A DNA stretch of 64,000 nt, taken from positions 620,001 to 684,000 of the forward strand of contig NC_057792.1 in the NCBI RefSeq assembly GCF_014905175.1, given 5' to 3'. The notes beneath the pieces are model-generated. The model saw only the letters and a program-made list of their open reading frames with translations, was not told the DNA's origin and did not search any database. Below, piece after piece: positions 38,097 through 49,677 of this stretch. Position numbers and translations under genes: made by a program. Numbering within the stretch: the stretch's first letter is position 1; each line of letters starts with the position of its first letter. The stretch comes from Aphidius gifuensis. Taxonomy: Eukaryota; Arthropoda; Insecta; Hymenoptera; Braconidae.

Positions 38097-38869
38097 ATGA
38101 AGCAAATTGTTTGTGAACAGACTGTCAAAGTCCCAGAGGGATTGACTGTTACAGTCAAATCTCGTTTGGTTACTGTTAAAGGACCTCGAGGTGTCCTCAA
38201 GAGATCCTTCAAGCACTTGGCTCTTGACATTAAAGTGAGTAATTTTAATTTCAAAAATTGAGAGCATAACATGTTAATTAAAATGATAATAATGATGATA
38301 TTGTTTGGATTCCCCTTCACTGGACTCAGTGATAAATCATATCTGAGTTGTATTAATTTAAAAGACCAATAACATAAATATTGTTGCTTGTTGATTATGT
38401 TGTTTACTAAATTTGTAATTGATTAATGTTACAGATGGTTGGTCCAAGAACCTTGAAAGTCCAAAAATGGTTTGGAACCAAAAAAGAGTTGGCTGCTGTA
38501 AGAACAGTTTGTTCTCACATTGAAAATATGTTAAAGGGAGTCACCAAGGGATTCCTTTACAAGATGAGAGCTGTATATGCCCATTTCCCAATTAATTGTG
38601 TTGCCACTGAAAACAACACAGTTATTGAAATTAGAAATTTCCTTGGAGAGAAGTACATTCGTCGTGTTAAAATGTCACCAGGTGTTACTGTATCAAACTC
38701 AACTCAACAAAAGGAAGAGTTAATTATTCAAGGTAATTCACTTGAAGATGTCTCAAGATCAGCAGCCCTCATTCAACAGTCAACAACTGTTAAAAATAAG
38801 GATATCAGAAAGTTTTTGGATGGATTATATGTATCACAAAAAACAACTGTTGTCCAAGATGATGATTAA
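38097..38869 (+). CDS. RpL9: 60S ribosomal protein L9 (uL6)
   Basis: Component of the large ribosomal subunit, near the sarcin-ricin loop and the GTPase-associated region. Exons are 38097-38234 (46 codons, MKQIVCEQTVKVPEG to LALDIK) and 38435-38869, joined in phase 0 at GTGAGT...TTACAG. The product is 190 residues, close to the usual 190-192. Recognisable parts are VTVKGPRGVLKRSFKH in the first uL6 repeat, KWFGTKKELAAVRTVCSHIE, and the C-terminal IQQSTTVKNKDIRKFLDG. The ATG is the first after the 5'UTR acceptor at 38087. A poly-A signal AATAAA lies at 38916. The 200-bp intron carries a candidate snoRNA. The next gene, Fcf1, follows on the same strand 480 bp downstream with its own promoter region. 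Confidence 0.97.
38288..38354 (+). ncRNA. Candidate intronic C/D-box snoRNA
   Basis: In the RpL9 intron, ATGATGA (C box, 38292-38298) and CTGA (D box, 38343-38346) are 44 bp apart. Internal D'-like CTGG (38320-38323) and C'-like TGATAA (38330-38335) lie between them, and AATA/TATT could close a short terminal stem. The stretch before D', GGATTCCCCTTCA, would pair with an AAGGGGAATCC sequence that I recall in conserved 28S rRNA. That target is from memory. Ribosomal protein introns are the classic host for such methylation guides. The D' box is imperfect. Confidence 0.55.
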
Positions 38870-39348
38870 TAAACAAATTTTCAATAATATTTATGTGTTT
38901 AAATTTTTTTAATAGAATAAATACAACAAGTTCTATAGTTTTATTTAATTTTTGCAAATCTATGTTTTTTAATTTCTAGCATTTGGTGGGAAACTATTAC
39001 GTTAAAAAGGGAAAATAATTATTTCGATTTATATATATTTTTATTATTTTTAAAAAAGAGAAAGATATTTATTTAATTTATTTATTTCAAGTGATTAGTT
39101 TTACAACCCTTAGAAATTAAAAACTTGATTCATCAACATTGGTGGTACCAAAACAGCCGTAGCATAGCGCTGCGAACAGCGAACATACTTTTTTTTTTTT
39201 TTTCATGTCAAGGCTTGTCTTCAAGTCAATATAAAATCTAACCTCTACTAGCCTTCCATTTTACAACAACAGCGTGTTAAACAAAACTTTGATCATCTCC
39301 AATTAAAAATAATAAATAAACAAATAGATCAAATAACAATTAACAAAA

Positions 39349-40163
39349 ATGGTAAGTTTAATACAAAATTAATTAATTAACACATTGATTATTAATTTAA
39401 TATATTAAAATAATTTATATTCAAGGGTAAAAATAAAAAAACCAGGAAAATTGTCACTCAAAGATTTGCTCAAATGAAAAAAATGATAAGTCCAACAGAT
39501 GCAAGAATGTAAGTTGTTAATAAATTAAATAAATTAATTCAATCAATTGATCAATTAATATTTTATTATTTTAGTAAAAATGCAGTTCAAAAAAAGAAAA
39601 AACCAGATGAATCTGAATTAATAACAAAACGAGTGTAAGTTGTTTATTATTAGAAAATAAGTCATTCATTTAAAAACAAAAAAATAATTAATTTATATTT
39701 AATTTTTAGAGCACAACAATCATCAGCATTATTTTTTCAATATAATACACAATTAGGACCACCATATCACGTTTTAATTGATACAAATTTCATAAATTTT
39801 TCAATAAAAAATAAATTGGACATTGTTGAAAATATGATGGAGTGTCTATTTGCAAAGTGTATACCATACATAACTGATTGTGTACTTGGTGAATTAGAGA
39901 AGCTAGGACAGAAATATAAAATTGCATTGAAAATAATAAAAGATCCAAGATTTGAACGTCTTCATTGTCTGCACAAAGGTACTTATGCTGATGATTGTCT
40001 TGTTGATCGTGTTACACAACACAAGTGTTACATTGTTGCAACAAATGACAAAGATTTAAAGAGAAGAATTAGAAAAATTCCAGGTGTACCAATAATGTTT
40101 GTAGCTCAGCATCGTTATTCAATTGAAAGAATGCCTGATGCATATGGTGCACCAAAGGATTAA
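39349..40163 (+). CDS. Fcf1: rRNA-processing protein FCF1 homolog (PIN domain)
   Basis: Nucleolar SSU-processome protein needed for early pre-rRNA cleavages in 18S maturation. Exons are 39349-39351 (the ATG alone, followed directly by GTAAGT), 39426-39508, 39575-39634 and 39710-40163. All introns are 57-76 bp and the frames join correctly to give 199 residues, the family length. The basic N-terminus (GKNKKTRKIVTQRFAQMKK) is typical of FCF1. The PIN fold starts at HVLIDTNFINF, with its acidic metal-site positions at LIDTN, the glutamate of VLGELEKLG, DDCLVD and TNDKDL, then ends IPGVPIMFV...RMPDAYGAPKD. A start codon isolated on its own exon is unusual but keeps frame with all expected residues. 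AATAAA lies at 40254. It is convergent with the E2 gene 625 bp away. Confidence 0.95.
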
Positions 40164-40787
40164 CTCACTAAAAAATAAAAAAAACAAAAATGTAAATATT
40201 AAAATAACCAATTACTTATTGATTTTACAATCAATAATTATTTGTTAACAATCAATAAAATAATTATCGAATTTTATAAAACAATATAAACTTGCTTTCT
40301 TTGTTTTTTATTATCAATTTTTTATTTTAATTTCATTGGGATCTTTTTACACATGAAAATTAGATTTACAATTTAAAATTATAAACAATTAATTTATTTT
40401 TTAATTATTTAATTTATGATTATTTATTATCGAGACATGATTTTAATTTATTTTTTTTTTTTTTTTGTAAATATTGTAAAAATGATTTATGATTAATTTT
40501 TTTATTTCATTTCTTCGAGACAACAATTGTTGTATTTTCTTTTTTTCTTTCGAAAGTTGATTATTTAATTTACACATGTTTTTCCTGGATATTGTCTCAT
40601 TTTTTTAGATTTTTTTAATGGACGACAAATGCACTGCATTTGATTAATTGGTTTCCAATCATTTAGCTATTTAATTACGTTATTATTATTTTTTTTAAAT
40701 GAAAAATAACAGTAAAAAGAAAAGAAAAAAAAAAAAAGGGGGTTAAGAGGATATTATTTATTGAAAAATTAATAATCAAAGCAATGA
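40164..40787. other. Convergent intergenic spacer (3' ends)
   Basis: Contains the Fcf1 3'UTR and the UBE2K 3'UTR on opposite strands, with poly-A signal AATAAA at 40254 (+). Otherwise A/T runs; no gene seen. Confidence 0.6.
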
Positions 40788-42447
40788 CTAACTAAAAAGT
40801 TGTTCAGTGGCACGTTCCAAATCCCAATTGAAAGATGAAAGTGCTACTCTTGCATTGTGTTCCTCAATACCCATATCAGTCAGTCGTCTTATTTTATCAT
40901 TAAGTTCTGGCATTTTAGCTGGACCTTAAAATAAAAAAGCCAATTAAAATTATAGCAATTAAATTAAATTTTGAAATTTAATATTAAAATACAAACCACC
41001 AGCATAAGCAGATGTCCAGTGTTTAGCAGTTTGACGAAATAAATCAGGATGTTCTTTGAATTGTCTTGCTACAACAGCATCTTGTGGATCATCTGGTTCT
41101 GCTGCTGATAGCAAAGCTTGAAGGGAAAGCAATACTGTACGTAGAGTCATTGCTGCTGCCCTTATTTATCAAACAAACAAAATAAAATAAATATTAATCG
41201 GTTAAACAAATATATAAACAAAAAAAAAATAAACAACAAAAAAAAGTACCATTGATCTTTGAGAATATCCAGACAGATTGCTCCAGTTACTGAGGATATA
41301 TTTGGATGCCATATCTTGGTGATGAATCTCACCTTGAAATTAATTTATCAATATTAATTAAATTGTTTATTTATTTATTTATTTTATTACCTATAAATAA
41401 TTACCTTTGGTGGATTAAATGGATAAGTTTCTGGTACTTTTATTTCAAGAACAAAATTACCACCTTCATATGGTGTATCAGGTGGTCCAGCAATTTCTCC
41501 TTTGAGTTCTGTGAAACTGTCATTTACCAATTCGACTCGTATTGCACATTTAGCAACCTATTTTTTAATTAAATTAAACAAAAAATTTATTAATCATTAA
41601 TTTAATAAACAATTGATAAATATTTATTTTTGGAATTTTTACAATCAACAACAACATAACCCTTTGACATTGCAAATAATAATAAAAATAATAAAAAAAA
41701 AAAAATGGTGAAACGTTTGAGTTGACGATAATCCAATTAGTACTTGATGTTCGATATTATTATTTACAAGTCTAATTTTTTTTATTATTTATTTATCTAT
41801 TTATTTTTCAATTAAAATGACATTTTAAAATTAAAAAAAAAACAAATTTAGAAATTTAATAGCAGTTTTAATAATAATAAAAAAAATAATTTGTTGACAA
41901 AACACAATGGATGTTGAACAAAAAAAATCAATAACAAATTGTGATGATGATGATGATGATAACTCCAATGATTCATCAAAAGGTAATGCTGAATAATTAT
42001 TCAAAAATATAATACACGTGTGTCATTGTGTCAAACAAAAGTCATCAGAAAAAAAACACATTTATTTTATTTTTTTTTTTCAAACAAAATTAACCAACAA
42101 TTTAATTTTATAACTATATATTGTTTATGATATATTTTTCTTTGTGTTGTAAATTATTTTGGGAAATTATTTGATCACGTCATAATGACTTGTATTATAA
42201 TTTGATCAAGAAAAATCCTTCTGCCAAATGAGGTCAAAAACAAATAGATCATTATATTTTGAGTATTTATTTTTAAATAATATAATGGTAATTGTAAATT
42301 GATGAGGATAATGGTGATGTTGATGATGAATCAATCAATTAAATTTTATATTTTTTGGAGTAAAAAAAAAATGTAAAGTCTCACCTCTTCTGATTTTATA
42401 ACCTCTTTGAATTCGCGTTTGATACGTTGAGCAGCAATATTGGCCAT
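40788..42447 (-). CDS. Ube2k: Ubiquitin-conjugating enzyme E2 of the UBE2K / E2-25K class
   Basis: Class II E2 that builds K48-linked ubiquitin chains; the Drosophila counterpart is called UbcD4/Ubc4. Exons on the minus strand are 42385-42447, 41405-41557, 41250-41332, 40997-41160 and 40788-40924. Joined lengths 63+153+83+164+137 give 199 residues plus stop, against 200 in mammals. The UBC fold spans about residues 5-150 with PYEGGNFVLEI, FNPPKVRFITKIWHPN and GAICLDILKDQW; the catalytic cysteine is C92. The C-terminal UBA domain (about 160-199) has LTDMGIEEHNARVAL and ends ATEQLFS. The start is MANIAAQRIKREFKEV, the usual N-terminus. It is convergent with Fcf1 and divergent from Prps, whose start is 1.1 kb away. 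Confidence 0.95.
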
Positions 42448-43537
42448 GATTTAATAATATTTAAAATTAAATTCAATACAATCCTAATAGTATAACAACA
42501 ATTGTCAACACTTTGTCATTATAATTTCTTCAAAGCCATCAATAATAAACACACCAAATAAACACTCCAAAAAGAAAAATTTTATTTTAAAAATATAAAC
42601 TACCACTTGTTTGATGATGAACTTTAAATATATATTTTATTTTTGATATAAATTAGCTGATGTTATTAAAATATATATCTATAAAAATTTATAAAAAAAT
42701 AATAACAATTTAAATGTTGTTTAAACCGAATATATTTTTTATATTTAAATTTTAGGTTAGATTGATTTTATTATTTGTGAGTTTATCAAATCACGAGAAG
42801 TTGCGTGCAAAAAAAAAAAAAAATTAATCGCGTCTTTTTTAGATGAAAATTGGCAATAAGGAAAAATATAATAACAACAATAACATAAACAAAATTATAA
42901 CCAACACACACAGAAAAAAAAAAAAATATTTATTATTATTTTATATAGTAAATATCTTGTTTACCAACAGAGCTTAAAATGGCGCTTTGACGGTTGACAG
43001 GAGAAACAACATAAACAAAAACAAAAAAAACAGCAGCCATGTTTATTTATTTAAAAAAAACAACAACAACAAAATCTAAAAACAATAATATTTTTAAAAA
43101 GCCAAGAAAACATACCATTTAATTGATAAATTAGATTTTATAATTAACAGTTTTTTAATACTGTCAACATTTATTTAAAAAAAAAAAAAAAAAATGCAAT
43201 TTACTCAATTTATTTCAAAACAGCTTTGTTATCAATGAAATTACGAAACAATATTTCATCACAAATACAGCAATAAACAAATCAAGATAACTGATAAAAT
43301 ATTGACAATTAAATAAACTAAAGATTTATTTAAAAATAATAACAATATCTAATAATTATTAATAAAATAATTATGAATTTTTGATAAAAAAAACGTATGG
43401 TTGTCAAGAGGCGTTCTTGTTGCTAGACAACGTCACATCCGATAAATATAAAACGTATTTTCATTGGTCAAATTTTGTTGGTATCAGTGTATAATTTTAT
43501 TTTTCTTTATATATGTGTATTATTTTTAATACCAGTG
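42448..43537. promoter_or_regulatory. Divergent promoter region between Ube2k and Prps
   Basis: The two genes are head-to-head here. Features that stand out are AAAATGGCGCTTTGACGG near 42977-42994, with a YY1/Pho-like ATGGC core on the Ube2k side, and GTTGCTAGACAAC at 43419-43431 followed by CGTCA (43431-43435) about 100 bp before the Prps start. The first resembles an imperfect RFX X-box, the second a CRE half-site. Motif calls are by eye and unproven. Confidence 0.4.
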
Positions 43538-46500
43538 ATGCCTGCTGTATCACAGTCAGTCCATGCCAAGAGTTTGTTACAACAAGAAAACTTTGATAAA
43601 TCACAGTGTGGAATACTACAAAGTAGAATGCCGAATATCAAGGTCTTCAGTGGATCATCACATCCAGATCTTGCCCAAAGAATTGTTGATAGACTTGGCA
43701 TAGAAACTGGCAAAGTTGTCACTAAAAAATTCAGCAATCTTGAAACATGGTAAATAATTTAATCTAATTTAGTTTTTTTATTTTTATCATCAACATCATC
43801 ATCATCATCATCATTAACAACGCATCATGTAAATTCAATTTTTAATTGCCCAAATATTAGTATTATTATAAATAATATTATATATTATTTTTATAAAGCT
43901 AATGTATATGTTATTCATCAAATTATTATCAACAAATTTTTTAATTGTTGTAATTATTGGTATTAAAAATGCCGACATTGTTGGCTACCCTCTTGATGTC
44001 TGGCGACCCTTGGCTACCCCAGCCCACGTTTTTTTTTTTTTTTTTTTAACTATTTGACGCATTATCATTTGTGCCAATATATTTTCTTACTATTGTTGTT
44101 ATTATTTTATATAAATATTGTATTTAATGATGATTAATTTTGTTATGCATTGTTTTTATTTTTTTGGCATTTTCATGATGCTATTTAGTTACCAGTTCCT
44201 AACCATAACAAACCACGAGGTTTTTTTATGAATACATAATTGCTTTAATGTCATTTTCAAAATAATAAATAAATAAAATATTTGACCTTGAAAATCATGA
44301 CATTTATTTTTATTATTATATTTATTTTAAAAACTTGATAATAATTTTTTTTTTATGAAATAAATTTACAGTGTTGAAATTGGAGAATCAGTACGAGGAG
44401 AAGATGTTTATATTGTACAGAGTGGAAGTGGTGAGGTCAATGACAATCTTATGGAACTTCTTATAATGATTAATGCTTGTAAAATAGCATCAGCATCACG
44501 TGTCACTGCTGTTATACCATGTTTTCCATATGCAAGACAAGACAAGAAGGACAAGGTAGGGAATTACAAGGTGCATTAAAAAACACTTTAAATCATTAAT
44601 TAATTTACATCAATATTATTTTTTAATTATACAAATATATAGGTATCATTTTGTGACAATGTATTTAATTTTATAACAATTAATTTATCTGTTTTTTTTT
44701 TTTTTTTCATTTAGTTTTTCATTTAAATGAAACCATAAAAATATTATTGAGGCTAAACAAACATAAAAAAAAAAGAAAAAACAATTCGTACATTTATAAT
44801 TTCATTTCAGATACATAGTTGATCTTGTGTTCTTCTTCTTTTTTTTTTTTTTTTACTTTTTGTCAACATACAATTTAGGGTGGTGATGGTAGTGACAAGC
44901 CTGTATCAAAAACTGTAGTGATCAAGTCGAACGAGTGGAAATTCAGGGTATTATTTCATTTGTTTTTTTTTTTTTTTTCCATGGGCTTTTATTAAAGGGA
45001 AATTCATTGAAATAATGGGACTTGATATATATTTATTAAAATGATGAAAATCATTATTTGACTGCTTTTTCTTGGCTTGTAAATCACTTGAGAGACAGTG
45101 CAATTGAGGAAAATAATCGTCTCTTCTTTTCATTTCACAAGTGTTCCTTGGTAAATTCATTAATCATCAAAAAAAAAAAATATAAATCATCAGCTTGGAT
45201 TATTATTGCATGAGCAATATGAAATTTAGATTTTAAATTATCACTTGGAGATTAATTTTGTTTATTAAAACGAGACCCCCCTCAATGATCTTTGAGCAAA
45301 ATTGTTGATGTTGTTGTTGTTATCATCTTGACCCATTGGGGGTTATCATTCAAATGATTAAATATATTATTTACTAGCACGATTATAAACCTCACAAGTG
45401 GAAAATTCAGTCATTTATTAATTTTTTTTTTCTTCAACTATTATTTAAAAAAATATATCATTCTGAATAGTTGCGTATTTTCAGGACTTTGTGCCCGACC
45501 TGACAACAGTGAGTATAAACAATTGGGAAATTTTTCGTTTAATGCCAACAAATAAATTGAGCAATTAAAAATCAAAAAAATTAAAAAAACAATTAAGTTG
45601 TAAAAAAAAAAAAAAATAGAGTGACATCCAATTAGTGTAGGACTAACAGTTAATTTTATATAAAAAATTATTTAAATTTTGTTAATTTATTTCTATTAAT
45701 TTTGGCTTTAAAAATTGAGCAAATTTATTTTATTTTTTTTTGTTACTTTTACTTTTACCCATCAGATCCATCCAATGAATGAATGATGTTTATAATATTT
45801 TTTAAATTTATAATTACAGTTTACACAATTATTTTATTGACAATCTGAATGAGGGCAAAATATTAATACGATAACGAATGATGTTGCAACACCATTTAAT
45901 TTTTTTTTTTTCATAAATTTATTTACATCCTGGGATTATTATTGTTGGGTACTAATATTTTATTGCTGAATCATTATTAAACTAATGCATCATCAAAATA
46001 CATGATAATAAATTTCATGGAAAAATTAATTTGATTAGCTTTTTTTTTTTTATTTCTGCTATTGCCAGAATCAAATTGTATTTGTTTTTATTAAAAATAA
46101 TTAACACTAAGTTAGCTTTTGTTAAATTTAAAAAAAAAAAAACAATTTAACATTGCAATTTGTTGAGTGATTACAACAATAACAAAATCACAAAATGACT
46201 TGAAGATTTTATCAATAAAATTTTATTATTCTTCCAGATAATTTGTGGCCTTGTTTCTATTTTTATTTATTTTTTTTTTCTATCTTTTTTCTCGTTAATA
46301 ACTTAGTCATATTGTGCTTCACTTACAGTACCCATCGAGTCTAACTGGGGTGCATTTGCAACACGTCTTTTCCTATTTTTCTATCTTTAAAAAAAAAAAA
46401 AAAAACAATTTCGAAAACAAAAAGAAAAAAAAAAAATTTATATCTATATATTTTCTAAATTTAATTATTATTGTATTTATATTTTGTCCTCCAATGAGGT

Positions 46501-47508
46501 ATTTTCTTTTTTATTTATATATAAAAAAAAAAAAAAAGAGACAAAAATATAAAATAAAAATTTGATAAATTAACCGGAATTATTTTTGATATTACAGGAA
46601 AGAATACCAGTTGCAAATGGACTAGAGAAGACTTGTTAATAATTAATAAACATTATTTAAAATATATTTGTTTGATATTTTACAGAGTCGTGCACCAATA
46701 TCAGCAAAATTGGTTGCAAATATGCTGTCTGTTGCTGGTGCTGATCATATTATAACAATGGATTTACATGCAAGTCAAATACAAGGATTTTTTGATATTC
46801 CTGTTGATAATTTATTTGCCGAGCCAGCTGTTCTTAAATGGATCAAAGAAAATATTGCTGAATGGAGAAATAGTATCATTGTATCACCTGATGCTGGTGG
46901 TGCTAAACGGTAAATATAAATTTAAAAATTAATTGAAAAGCCAGCCAAATTTAACACATTATTAATTCTCAAACTTATTCATTTTAATTTTTAAAACAGA
47001 GTAACATCAATTGCTGATCGTTTAAATGTTGAATTTGCTCTTATTCATAAAGAGAGAAAAAAGGCTAATGAAGTTGCAAGTATGGTACTTGTTGGTGATG
47101 TTAAAGACAGAGTTGCTATACTTGTTGATGACATGGCTGATACATGTGGTACTATTTGTCATGCTGCTGAAAAATTACTTGAAGCTGGAGCAACAAAAGT
47201 ATATGCAATATTAACACATGGTATATTTAGTGGACCAGCTATTAGCAGAATAAATAATGCTTGTTTTGAAGCTGTTGTTGTTACAAATACCATCCCACAG
47301 GATGGTCACATGAAAGACTGTCAAAAAATTCAAGTTAGTATTCTCCATTTCAATACTTGGGATTGATTGATTGATTAAATTTTAATTGTTTTATTATTAT
47401 TATTTTTTTAAATAGTGCATTGATGTCTCAATGATGTTTGCTGAAGCAGTAAGAAGAACTCACAATGGTGAATCCGTATCGTACCTGTTTTCAAATGTAC
47501 CATACTAA
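43538..47508 (+). CDS. Prps: Ribose-phosphate pyrophosphokinase (PRPP synthetase)
   Basis: Makes PRPP from ribose-5-phosphate and ATP in the cytosol, feeding purine, pyrimidine and NAD synthesis. Constitutive exons are 43538-43749, 44372-44555, 46686-46909, 47000-47333 and 47416-47508. From the internal ATG at 43628 (MPNIKVFSGSSHPDLA) the product is 318 residues, exactly the usual PRPS1/2 length. The upstream in-frame ATG at 43538 adds 30 residues (MPAVSQSVHAKSLLQQ...), which I take as an alternative N-terminus; one at 43475 adds a hydrophobic lead and is less likely. Visible sites are the ATP-binding YARQDKKDK/SRAPISAK region, the metal-binding MDLHASQIQGFF and the PRPP-binding loop VAILVDDMADTCGT. 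Cassette exons in the 2.1-kb intron 44556-46685 would insert residues between KDK and SRAP. AATAAA lies at 47586. Confidence 0.96.
44879..44947 (+). CDS. Prps: Cassette exon of Prps (23 codons)
   Basis: It is flanked by CAATTTAG and GTATTA and is 69 nt in phase 0, so it can be included or skipped without frame change. It encodes GGDGSDKPVSKTV then VIKSNEWKFR, non-repetitive sequence. It would insert after DKKDK, in the flexible loop near the ATP and regulatory sites. I infer an isoform with altered feedback control or assembly. The skipped form matches the canonical enzyme. Confidence 0.75.
45485..45508 (+). CDS. Prps: Candidate 8-codon microexon of Prps
   Basis: ATTTTCAG precedes and GTGAGT follows a 24-nt in-phase segment encoding DFVPDLTT. 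GC content is higher than the surrounding intron. It is a second possible insertion at the same protein position as the 23-codon cassette. Confidence 0.55.
46329..46349 (+). CDS. Prps: Weak candidate 7-codon microexon of Prps
   Basis: A good acceptor (TTCACTTACAG) precedes 21 in-phase bases encoding YPSSLTG, followed by a poor donor (GTGCAT). It may be a decoy. Confidence 0.25.
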
Positions 47509-48569
47509 AATCGAAACAATTTACTTTATCAATTTTACGTTATAACTAAATTTATAATGACTTTAGAAATTTATCATTTTTCCCCAATAAATATTAAGCA
47601 TCAATGCAATTTATAAATAAAAAAAAAATATATATAAACTTTGCATAATAACAAACGACAATAGAAAATACTTAAAAGATCGAAATAATTACTATTTTTT
47701 TTTTCTCTTTAAAATCAATTGTGTTCCTTTCTAGACTAAGATATTGCAAAATGTAAAAAAAAAAAAAAAACAACAAATTCAATTGGTATAAAGATCTGAT
47801 TATTGTTTTTCTAACTCAGGATAATTATTGATGAAAAAAAACTGATAAATTGTATAGTGCCACAATAATTCACCTACGTAAAGCTACTTGAAATAATATT
47901 TTTTTTTTTTTTCTTTTATTTTAATTGAGTACTGTATTTGAAAATAAATAATAGGCAAATAATAAAATCGTGATTGAGTGAGACTCGTGATGTGTGACAA
48001 GTAGCAAATAATTAAAAACAAAAAAAAAAAAAAAAACTTGTAGAACATATCGTTGTTTATTTTATTCTATTTTCAAAAAAATATATGTTCTTTTGTAAAA
48101 TAATTAAAAGCGTAACATTCAATTGAAAATTAATAATAATACTGATCATATGAAAAGAAAAAAAAATTAAAAAGATCGCTCGATTTATTGTGAGGATCTA
48201 CTGAACGAGCCGGTCTCAATTATGATTATAATTTGATAGTTTTAATGCTTGATAAATAAAAGCAACGTAAAAAAATAAATGACATAAATTTTTAATTAAA
48301 TTTTTACCATTATTTATCCATACTTTAAGTTTGTTTTTAAATGATTTTTATTTCTTTTTTTTTCTTCTAAATTACACAAAAAATATTGAAAAAATAATAA
48401 ATTTAAATAAATAATTATTGTTTAAACAATACATCACATAAATTTTGCAATTGATGATTTAATTGTGCACATAATATCACTAATTAATAATAGAAATTAA
48501 TTTTTAAATACCCTGTCAGACTAAAATTAAAATATCCAGTCATAAAATTCTCTCAATTTAACAAATTAA
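47509..48569. other. Convergent spacer between Prps and the MPPED gene
   Basis: Holds the Prps 3'UTR with AATAAA at 47586 and, on the other strand, the 3'UTR of the phosphoesterase gene. Poly-A/T runs; no gene seen. Confidence 0.6.
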
Positions 48570-49677
48570 TTACTTAACTGTACCAGTTGGTAATGTAATA
48601 TCAAATACAATTGGTGGATTACTTGGTAAATAATTTAAATCACAAGTTGATGCATTAATAAATATAATTTTTCCATCAGAAGATATTCCATATCCTTCAT
48701 GTATATGACCAAAGACATGGTACTTTGGTTTAATACGTTTTTGTACAACTGAAAGTAGCTCAACACATCCAGCTCGTACACCACTGCAACACATATCACC
48801 ATGTCCAATTGGTGGTGTATGTGTTACCAGTACATCAGTATCTTCTGGTATTAAATTCCATTTTGATAAGCATGGACCACCACGTGGTACATTGAAAGCC
48901 CATTTACAAAATTCTGGTTGCCTAAAATGCCATATATTATTTACCTTTATCAACAAGTATATTGATCAAAATTAATTATTATACATACCAAGGTGTACCA
49001 TATATTTTAATTCCATATAATACTATTTCTGAATCTTCTAGATAAGTACAATTAGTTAAGTAATCCTTGATATTTGTTGTTTTAATTGCTTCAGCTAGTG
49101 TATCCTTAGACATTCCTAAAGTTGGTAAATTATCAAGTATACTTGTTCCCATGTGTTTATGTCTGTCACCAGAATTATTTGCATTAAATGGATGAGTAAA
49201 TGTTGGATCAAAACTCAACTCATGATTACCAGCAATAACTATTTTATGTTTATGTGGTAAATTACCTAAATTACATTTAAAAAAAACAATTAAATTATCT
49301 TAAATATATTGTTTAATTGTTGTTAATATATTAACCTATCCAATTGTTGAATTCAACAACTTCTTGAAGACTCCCACATTTTGTAAAATCACCAGCATGA
49401 ATAAATATATCACCAAATGGTACATCAAATTTAATATAAGGCGTTAATGAATGTGTATCACTCATACAAACAATTCTCAACTTGAAACAAAAAAACAATT
49501 AAACAAATTATTATATTTGAATAAATAATAATGACAAATATTATCAATACATACCTTGTCATTTGGTGCATCAGTTGTTGGTGGCTTTGCATTAATTTTA
49601 ATGACTTTTTGTTGTTTCGATAATTCTTTCCATGCTGCTGTTGGATTATCTGTCAATGGATGAATGTCAATATCCAT
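48570..49677 (-). CDS. Metallophosphoesterase of the MPPED1/MPPED2 family
   Basis: Calcineurin-like dimetal phosphodiesterase; the cellular substrate is uncertain in animals. Exons are 49555-49677, 49336-49480, 49265-49... through 48989, and 48570-48921 (third exon 48989-49265). Lengths 123+145+277+352 give 298 residues, near the 294 of MPPED2. Metal-site motifs are in order: MSDTH (D49, H51), HAGDFT (D72), AGNHE (N103, H104), VTHTPP (H216) and FGHIHEG (H254, H256). The first histidine of GHIH is present; I recall that mammalian MPPED2 has glycine there and weak activity, so this enzyme keeps the complete canonical set. There is no signal peptide, so it is probably cytosolic. It is divergent from the Mcad gene (755 bp between starts) and convergent with Prps. 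Confidence 0.93.
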
